From Bordetella sp. H567 (GTDB lineage Bacteria; Pseudomonadota; Gammaproteobacteria; Burkholderiales; Burkholderiaceae_B), in assembly GCF_001704295.1 (NCBI RefSeq), contig NZ_CP012334.1:2864084-2928083 (forward strand): a stretch of 64,000 nt of DNA. The letters are read 5' to 3'. Position 1 is the stretch's first letter. Each line of letters opens with the position of its first letter. Position numbers and translations under genes: made by a program. Below, in pieces: positions 1 to 7,600 of this stretch. The notes beneath the pieces are model-generated. The model saw nothing but the letters and a program-made list of their open reading frames with translations. It ran no database searches and had not been told where the DNA came from.

Positions 1-1171
1 TTATGACGAGCTCCAGCGTGCGCACATTGTTGATATCTTTCAGCGGATCGTCTTTCACCACGATCATGTCGGCCGTCTTGCCGACCTCGATAGTGCCCAG
101 TTCGTCACCGACGCCGCAGATGGCGGCGCCATGCCTGGTTGCCGCCTGCAGCGTTTGCCACGGCGACGCGCCGTTTCTGGTCCACAAGCCCATTTCCAGA
201 AGCGCCGCATCCTTCAATGGCCGGATATCGGAGCCCAAGGCCATTTTCACCCCCGCCTTGAGCGCCTTCTGGAACCACTCGGCGTGCACGGGCGCGGCCG
301 CCTCCGCGCGGCAGCATAGCGCATGGGACCAGCCACGGCCGGTGGCGAACATCGACTCCCATCTATTCGTGGCCTGACTCGGTGTCAATTGGCTGATGGC
401 CAGCGTCGGCACCAGCCAGACATCGTGCTTGAGCAGCAGTTCGATACATTCGTCGTCCATGATGTATCCATGCTCGATACTGTGCGCGCCCAGTCGTATC
501 GCCTCCTTGACGACGCCCGGATGCGTTGCGTGCGCCATGATCTTGAAGCCGCGGGTTTTGCAGATATCAAAGGCCGCCCGAAGCTCTTCGTCCAGGTAGA
601 AGGACTGCGTGTGCAGATCCCATTTGGGGCCAATGATCCCCCCGGACAAGTTCAACTTGATATGGTCGACGCCGTTTTTTATCCCCTCTCGTATTGCCTT
701 GACGAAACCATAGGGCCCATCGCATTCAAGCGCGTGGCCGGAAGTGAGAAAGTGTCCGCCCGTCGTGGTCAGGAAATAGCCGGCGGCGAACAAGCGCGGA
801 CCGACGAACTGGCCCGAATCGAAGGCATTGCGCCATGCCACGTCCATGTAGTTGTGCGAGCCGGCGCATCGAAACCCCATGATGCCGGAGTCGAACATTG
901 CCGATCGCAGCCTATGCCCGAACAATGCCGTTTGATCCGGCAAGGGCATCGTGGAAAGGGGATGGTAGTCTGGGTGTATGTGTACATCCCATAGCCCGGG
1001 CAGCAGGAAGGAACCTTCCAGGTCGGTCACGACATCCTGGTCCGCGGGTGTGAACGAATCGGTCTGCGATACCTGTGCGATCTTGCCCTCCTCTACCACC
1101 ACCACGCCATGCGGCCTGGGTTCGGGATTGACGCAATCGATGATCGTGGCGTTCTTGAATACGGTTCGCAT
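1..1171 (-). CDS. Amidohydrolase family protein, C-terminus beyond the window
   Basis: The reading frame is open from an ATG at 1171 down to base 1, so the stop codon lies outside the window; about 390 codons are present. It looks like a metal-dependent amidohydrolase of the imidazolonepropionase/prolidase-like group. Visible motifs in order are a DVHIH metal motif near residue 64, an HIKLN segment that would carry the bridging lysine, HATH, EHG and GSD, and near the end the ADMIVV segment typical of the closing beta domain. No signal peptide is seen, so it is probably cytoplasmic. A GGAAGAA stretch lies about 8 bases before the ATG. It diverges from a Bug-type receptor gene, which suggests that it hydrolyses whatever that receptor binds. 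The substrate cannot be told from the sequence. Confidence 0.85.
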   Translation of the reverse strand, partial: MRTVFKNATIIDCVNPEPRPHGVVVVEEGKIAQVSQTDSFTPADQDVVTDLEGSFLLPGLWDVHIHPDYHPLSTMPLPDQTALFGHRLRSAMFDSGIMGFRCAGSHNYMDVAWRNAFDSGQFVGPRLFAAGYFLTTTGGHFLTSGHALECDGPYGFVKAIREGIKNGVDHIKLNLSGGIIGPKWDLHTQSFYLDEELRAAFDICKTRGFKIMAHATHPGVVKEAIRLGAHSIEHGYIMDDECIELLLKHDVWLVPTLAISQLTPSQATNRWESMFATGRGWSHALCCRAEAAAPVHAEWFQKALKAGVKMALGSDIRPLKDAALLEMGLWTRNGASPWQTLQAATRHGAAICGVGDELGTIEVGKTADMIVVKDDPLKDINNVRTLELVI

Positions 1172-1439
1172 GGCGGGATTCTTCCAGCTTGGAGGTAATG
1201 ACCTTGGGATGGATCTGCGCATTGTGTCGCGGCATTGATTATTGACCCGCAACCCGCGGCTCGCCAATAGCCATGCCGGCAAATCCGGCGCGACGTTGCA
1301 GATAAACATGTGCCCTGGATCAATTGACGTATTTCCGGGGGGTGCCGTATTGCATTGTGATAAGCGCCATTGCCCGGCCCGCTACGCTGCAAGTAAATTG
1401 TCCTGCTTCATTCGACAAACAAAGCATCAAGGGGATCAA

Positions 1440-2381
1440 ATGAGATGTCGTTGGATGTGCGCCCTCATCACGGCGTGTTTGTCTTTGTGCGTCTCCGCCA
1501 GCCACGCTGCGGGTTATCCCGAACGTCCCATCACCATCGTCGTGCCATGGCCTCCCGGCGGGTTGACGGACAACCTTGGCCGAATGTTGGCGCAGAAGCT
1601 CACCTTGCGATTGGGCGTATCCGTCATCGTCGAGAATCGGCCCGGTGCCTCGGGTTTGATCGGCGCGGAATATGTCATGCGCGCGGCACCGGACGGCTAC
1701 ACGCTGGTGGTCACGTCGTCGGACAGCACCGTGAAGATGCTGCAAGCGCCCAACGCCGACCCCGTTGGCCAATTCACGTCCGTTGCGATGCTGGCGTCGG
1801 TGCCTGTCGCGCTGGCCGTGGGCCCCAAGTTCAAGGGAACCACGCTCAAGGACTACGTCGATGCCGCGAAGAAAAATCCTGGGGCGATCTCCTATGCATC
1901 GCTCGGGGAAGGAGGCGCCACCAACTACGGCATGGAAGCCTTCGCCAGGCAGGCGGGCATGCGCCTGATGCATATCCCTTACAAAGGAACGGCACCCGCC
2001 TTGACCGATCTGCTGAGCGGGCAGGTCGACTCCACCTTGCTTAGCGTGCAGACCCTGCGTCCTTACTTCCAGAACGGCCGGCTGCGCGGTCTGGCGGCCA
2101 CGGGCCGCGAGAGGTCGGCAGCCGTTCCGGACCTGCCCACGTTCGCCGAACAGGGCTATCCGAATTTCGAGATGTCCCTCTGGTATGGGATCAATGGTCC
2201 CAAGGGCATGCGGGAAGACGTCGTGCACAAGCTGAACGAGGCGATCCGTGCATCGCTCGCCGAGCCGGATTTCCGGAAGATGCTCCAGGAAGCCGCCGCC
2301 GAAACGCTGGCTGGATCACCACAGGACATGGACGAATTCATCAAGACGCAGGTGGTGCGGTGGAAGGAGATGATGAAGTGA
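1440..2381 (+). CDS. Bug-family tripartite tricarboxylate transporter substrate-binding protein
   Basis: This 313-aa protein is a periplasmic receptor of the Bug/TctC family. It has a Sec signal peptide ending near ASHAA, followed by the family start YPERPITIVVPWPPGG, then ENRPGASG and a central HIPYKG segment. Family members bind carboxylates or other small metabolites. The ATG at 1440 is chosen over an upstream in-frame start at 1242 because it places the signal peptide at the N-terminus and follows an AAGGGGA ribosome site. No TctA/TctB membrane genes are nearby, as is common for the very numerous Bug proteins of Bordetella. Its stop overlaps the start of the next gene, and it is divergent from the amidohydrolase. 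Confidence 0.93.
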   Translation: MRCRWMCALITACLSLCVSASHAAGYPERPITIVVPWPPGGLTDNLGRMLAQKLTLRLGVSVIVENRPGASGLIGAEYVMRAAPDGYTLVVTSSDSTVKMLQAPNADPVGQFTSVAMLASVPVALAVGPKFKGTTLKDYVDAAKKNPGAISYASLGEGGATNYGMEAFARQAGMRLMHIPYKGTAPALTDLLSGQVDSTLLSVQTLRPYFQNGRLRGLAATGRERSAAVPDLPTFAEQGYPNFEMSLWYGINGPKGMREDVVHKLNEAIRASLAEPDFRKMLQEAAAETLAGSPQDMDEFIKTQVVRWKEMMK

Positions 2382-2842
2382 CGGACCAGGCCGCCATCCA
2401 GGACCTCATCCTGCAGAATGCGCTCAAGGAGCTCGTCGTTGACTATTGGCGCGACGTCGATGCCAACGACGCAACCCGGGCGCTGGAGTATTACACCGAA
2501 GATTGCGTCTATCTGATGTGCGGCCACCGCATGGAAGGCCGCGCCGCAATCGGCGCGTACTACGAATATCGACGCCGGCGAGGCACGCCGCGCCTGGTGC
2601 GGCATCTCGTTGCCAATCTGCGCGCTCGCGCGGCTGGCGCGGATCGAGGCGTCGTCGAAGGATCCATGGTCGTCTACGCCGACGATGGACGGCCCGTATT
2701 GCCGTCGGCGCCTCCGATCCTGGTGGCGGATATTTCGGCGGACTGCGTACGCGGCATCGACACGAAGTGGCGATTCCAGCTGTTCAAGATCGTGCCGCTG
2801 TTTCAGGGAGGCGCGGATATGCTGGTCCCCCCTGCCGCCTGA
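2378..2842 (+). CDS. NTF2/SnoaL-like protein, possible small dehydratase or isomerase
   Basis: A 154-aa protein with the look of the NTF2-like (SnoaL, ring-hydroxylase beta-subunit-like) fold: an N-terminal helix pair (DYWRDVDANDATRALEYY), then YTEDCVYLMCG and a central MEGRAAIGAYYEYRRRR segment. The GTG start at 2378 overlaps the previous stop (GTGA) and sits 7 bases after AAGGAGA, so it is preferred to a GTG at 2360 without such a site. Translational coupling with the Bug receptor suggests a shared catabolic role. Members of the fold range from enzymes to binding proteins, so the activity is left open. Confidence 0.75.
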   Translation: MTDQAAIQDLILQNALKELVVDYWRDVDANDATRALEYYTEDCVYLMCGHRMEGRAAIGAYYEYRRRRGTPRLVRHLVANLRARAAGADRGVVEGSMVVYADDGRPVLPSAPPILVADISADCVRGIDTKWRFQLFKIVPLFQGGADMLVPPAA

Positions 2843-3033
2843 CCCCGCACTAGCCGCAACACTTTTTGCGCGCGTCGTGCCGTGGACATGCCGCCGGATG
2901 TAGTCCGAAGGTGGAAGCTACGCCCTCCGGAGGTGTCCGATCGGCCTAGAAACGGATCTAGGCCAGTAACGCCGCCATATCATTGACACCAGTCAGACCA
3001 AATAGAACACGTTTTGGAAGAGTTGGAGGAAAT

Positions 3034-4593
3034 ATGGCGATCCAATCTCTCATGCCGCCCCAGGACATCACGTGGACGCGCATGGCGTTTTCCCCGGACA
3101 TGGTGGACACCAACTTCGGCGACATGGCGTTCAGCCCGAAGTGGCGCTCCTCGCTGGCGGTCTACTACTACGTCGTGCCGGAAGAAGAGACGGCCGACAC
3201 CTATCCCAACTCCCGGCTGGTCTATCTGCGCCTGACCTGCAGCCTGACCGGCTGGAATCCATCGGAGGCGCTGCGCAACGCCCAGACGCAGGCGCAGCAA
3301 GCCGGCAACTGGGATGACCTGCAACGCACCCTGTGGGAAACGATCATCGCCAGCGGCTGGGCCGAGCAGTATTGGCCCTGCCTGGGCGCGATCATGCAGA
3401 TCGCCGTCTACCCGCATAACGCCGACGGCGTGGCACCGGACGACTATCCCTACTTCCTGGACTTCGAGCCCAAGAAGCGCGAACTCTACGAGACCGTGAC
3501 CGAGGGATCGGAGATGCTGTCCGCGTCCGCAAACACGACCAGCATCACCAAGGGCAATAGCTCCACCAACAGCCTGGAGATCGGCGCGAGCGCCGGCTTC
3601 AGCGTGGGCCCGTTCGGGGCGTCCGGAAGCGTCACGTCGACCTGGGCCGACACCACGGTGAACCAGAACACCACCGATACCTCGCGCGAAGCCCGCGAGA
3701 CGCTCAGCCGTACCACCTCCACCAGCCAGATGTACCAGCTTTTCAACGGCTATCACCTGGGCACCAACCGTGCACTGTTCGTCGTCGCGCCGCGGCCGCA
3801 CACCGTATCGAACTCGGCCCAGACGGAATTCAATCTTATCGACGGCGAGCGCAACCTGGAGGGCATCCAGGATGTCTTCCTGGTGGTTCACATGCCGCGC
3901 GCGCTGGACGGGTTGTGCATCCAGGCGGGCCTCGATACCGGCCATCAGGCGCCCGCGGTCGTGCCGTACTTCCTGGTCTCCTCCATGCAGAGACCCAACA
4001 CCGGCAATGGGAACTGGCCGCCGCCGGATCCCCTGCCGCCCACGCCGCCCGTACCCCCGACGCCAACGACGCCGTGGAAACAGCTGGTGGTCACGCGGCG
4101 CATCATCCAGAGCTGCGGGACTTTCGACGCCAACGGGAACCTGGCGCTGGAGCAGCTGCGCGAGCCGCTTCGTCCCCCCGTGGTGACCGGGGAGTTCTCG
4201 CTGCCCGACCGCGCCACGGTCGCATTGGCGCGCACGCAAAGCGGCTCGACCTCGCAGGAGGTACGCGCGCAAAGCCAGCGCGACCTGAATGTCGCCCAGA
4301 GCCAGGTCAGGCGCCAGATGCTGAACAACATCTCGTCGGGAAACTATCAACCCAGGCCCTTCGAGCAGACCGGCGTCTTCCGCTCGCTGGTGGCCGGCAT
4401 CGCCATGCAGGCCAACATTTCGCTGGCCGATGTCGCCAGCAAGGGCTTCCTGGACGCGGCCCACCTGCCCGACCTGCAACGCGCGAAAATCACGACGCTC
4501 TCGCAACTCTTCGCCACGACAGCCACGGACGCCACGGCGGGGGTGGCCCGCCAGGATGTCCTCGACCGCTTCCTGAAGACCACCAAGAACTGA
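3034..4593 (+). CDS. Unrecognised 519-aa protein coupled to Rhs; possible pore-forming partner
   Basis: I do not recognise a characterised family. The protein has no signal peptide. Residues 1-150 are rich in aromatic residues and read like a beta-structured domain. Residues about 154-235 are dominated by Ser, Thr, Asn and Gly (for example NTTSITKGNSSTNS, GFSVGPFGASGSVTSTW). Then comes an aromatic GYHLGTNRALF segment, a second compact domain, a proline linker at about 328-348 (PPDPLPPTPPVPPTPTTP) and a helical C-terminal domain of about 150 residues. Long Ser/Thr-rich stretches with alternating residues occur in membrane-insertion loops of aerolysin-like toxins, but that is only an analogy. 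The ATG at 3034 follows TTGGAGGA, better than the upstream in-frame start at 2983. It ends 9 bases before the Rhs gene, so the two are one operon. Confidence 0.8.
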   Translation: MAIQSLMPPQDITWTRMAFSPDMVDTNFGDMAFSPKWRSSLAVYYYVVPEEETADTYPNSRLVYLRLTCSLTGWNPSEALRNAQTQAQQAGNWDDLQRTLWETIIASGWAEQYWPCLGAIMQIAVYPHNADGVAPDDYPYFLDFEPKKRELYETVTEGSEMLSASANTTSITKGNSSTNSLEIGASAGFSVGPFGASGSVTSTWADTTVNQNTTDTSREARETLSRTTSTSQMYQLFNGYHLGTNRALFVVAPRPHTVSNSAQTEFNLIDGERNLEGIQDVFLVVHMPRALDGLCIQAGLDTGHQAPAVVPYFLVSSMQRPNTGNGNWPPPDPLPPTPPVPPTPTTPWKQLVVTRRIIQSCGTFDANGNLALEQLREPLRPPVVTGEFSLPDRATVALARTQSGSTSQEVRAQSQRDLNVAQSQVRRQMLNNISSGNYQPRPFEQTGVFRSLVAGIAMQANISLADVASKGFLDAAHLPDLQRAKITTLSQLFATTATDATAGVARQDVLDRFLKTTKN

Positions 4594-4602
4594 GCAGCGG
4601 CC

Positions 4603-7600
4603 ATGCCGGACCCGGACACCACGACGCCCGACACCACACCGGACTCCGGCGGTGCGGCGTCCGTGGCCACGGTCCGGCCCGATATGAATGACGACCAGGT
4701 CAAGGATGCGATCCGCAAGCGCTACATGGACCTTGCGGAGGACGCCGCGACGGTGCTGGCGGAAAATCCGCCGGACAAGCAGACCCTGAGCGACTTCAAG
4801 AAGCTGTTGAAATCGGCGCCGCTGCAGATCGACGTGCCCCAGGAGATGGCGGGCAGGTTCGCCAGCCTGCGGGACCAGGTCGTCGACGAAGTCGCGCCGG
4901 CGATCATGCCATCCGGCGACAGCAACCGGCTGTATGTGGTCAAGAGCCTGGACGCCACGCCACCGAAGGAAAACGTGGCGAAGGCCGCCGATCCGGTGAA
5001 GCTGTTCAACGGCGAGTTCGCCTACGCCATCGCCGATTTCGAGTTGAATGGCGCCGGGCAGAACTTCGTCTTCCAGCGCAGCTATTCGCAGCTGGTGGTC
5101 TACGAAGGACCATTGGGTTGCAACTGGGACCACAACTACAACCTCTGGCTGACCGTGCCGCCCGACCAGCTTTCCATCGTGCGCTCGAACGGCGCGCTGG
5201 GCATCGAGCTGTACACCTTGCACGAAGCCCATGGGTACTGGCTGCCGCCGGACGGCGTGGACGCCATCCTGCAGGCCGAGGGGGACTCCTTCACGCTGCG
5301 CCAGCCCGACGGCACGCGCATCCGTTATCGCCCCCATCCGACGCTGGGCCCCGCCATCCATGTGGTGGCACGCATCGAGGACCGCCACGGCAACTATCTG
5401 GGGTTCACCTATGAAGATGGACTGCTGGCGCATGCCGAGATCAACAGCGGCAGCCGCCAGGTCGATTTCACCTACGACAGCGGGAATCGCATCGTGGCGA
5501 TCGCCGACTTCACCGGCCGGACCTGGCGCTATGGCTACGACGACATCGGCAACCTGGTTACCGTCACCCTGCCGGCCACCGCGCCGCATCGCAGCGGGCC
5601 GACATCGGTGTACGACTACATCGGAACGGCCTGGGCCGACACCAGCCTGCAGCATGCCTTGACGGCGATTTTCGATGGCAACGGCCGTCCATTCCTGGAG
5701 AACGAGTACGGCACCCAGTTGGGTCGGGTCGATTACCGCCGGGTGATCCGCCAACGGCAAGGCGGCGGCGACATCCTGTTCGACTATGCCGACGTGATCG
5801 AGGATTTCAACCAGCCCTACGACGATCACGAGCGGCCGGCGCGCCAAACCATCGTGACGGAGCGCGACGGCCGCCAGCTGCGCTATCTGTTCAACCGCTT
5901 CGGCAATGCGCTCTACAAAGAGGAATACGCCGTCATCGGCGGCCTGCCCACGCTGATCGGCGCGCACTACCGCTACAACCGCGACGGCAACCAGATCGCC
6001 GCCGTCACGCCGATGGGCGTGACCACCCAGAGCCTGTTCGGCCGGGACTGGTACGAGCGCCTGCATCCGCGCGGCCAGGATTACCGGCCCGAGGCCGATG
6101 CGGATCTCACCGCCGAGGCGCGCCTGCAATTCGGCAATGTGCTTTCGGTGGTCAGACGCGGACGTTACCTGGGCTTCGCGCCCACGGGGCTCGCGCCGAG
6201 CCTGTGGTCCGCGGCGGCGCTACCCGACGTCTTCGCGACCGATGACGCCGACGCCATCCAGAAGTTCTCGTACGAGCCTGAATTCAACCGGCCGCTGACC
6301 GTCTCGGATGCACGCTACACCAGGAGCGCCAACCCGGCCTTCACCGAGGACGCGGACTACGACCGCACCCTGACCCGCTACGCCTACGCGCCCGGCAATG
6401 GCTTCCAGCACTTCCTGCTGCAGGCCGTGCATCGGCCCACGCCCACCCTGCCCGATGGATCGGCGGGCGCGGCGATCGTGGCCACGTTCGACCAGTACGA
6501 TGCCAACGGGCGCTTGCTGGAGGCCGCCAATGCGGCCGGACTGCGCACCCGCCATACTTACTTCAGTGCGGCCGATGGCCCGCTCGAAGGCCTGCTGAAA
6601 GCCACCACCGTCGATCCGCCGGGGGCCGCCCTGACAACGTCGGTGGACCGCGACCCGCTGGGCCGGGTGACGCGGGTCTACCGGCCGAAATTCACGCCAG
6701 GCGACGACCGCTTTGTCTCGGAGGCGGAATACAACGCGCTGGACCAGGTGACGCGCCGCACCAGCTCGCTCCCGGTGGGCGCCACCACGGCCTTCGCCTA
6801 CGACCGCGCGGGCAACCTCGTGCGCTCCGAGTTGGGCCTGAAGGATGAGAACCAGGCGCCATCGGGCGCCCTGGTCACGCTGAGCCGCTACGACGAGGAA
6901 CAGCATCTGGTCCGCCAGACCGTCGGCGACGATACCTTGTCCAAGCTGACCCGCGTGGTACACGACCGCGCGGGCAGGCCGTACCTGACCATCGCGCCCT
7001 CCGGCCGCCTGCGCAAGCTGGTTTACAACGAGCGGGCCATGGTCGCCCGCAGCATCGACGATTATGCGCACATCCATGCCGTAACGCGCAACGACTACGA
7101 CGCCGACGGGCGGGCGATACGCATCGTCAATCCGCGCGGGTTTGCCACGCGTTTCACCTTCGATGCCTTCGGGCGAGCCGTCCAGACCGAGGACGCCATG
7201 GGCAACGTCACGGTCCGCCGCTTCGACAAGCTGGGCGATCTTCTAGTCGAATGCACGCACGAAAAACAGCCCGACGGCAGCTTCCTGCTGCTCGCCCGCC
7301 GCCAGTTCAGCTATGACGAACTCGGACGGCGCATCACCGCCTCGGCCAGTCGCTACGACGATCCGCCTGCGGTCGCCGCGGCGGACGTGCGTACCGCCTT
7401 CCTGGATACCGCGCCCGGCACCCTGCTGACGATCCAGTACTACTACGACGGTGTCAACAACCTGGTGCGCGAGGTCGACCAGGACGGGCGCGTGTTCGTA
7501 TCGTCGTTCGACATCCTTGGCCGTCCCGTGCATCGCGTCGATCCGTACGGCAACGAATGGCGGCTGGCGTGGGACCAGGAAGCCAATCTGGTGCGCCTGG

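Noticed and set aside
2980-6129. 1049-codon open frame on the minus strand
   Set aside because: It is antisense to the unknown 519-aa gene and Rhs, has no ribosome site or family features, and shows the Arg/Gly/Val-rich composition of GC-rich shadow frames.
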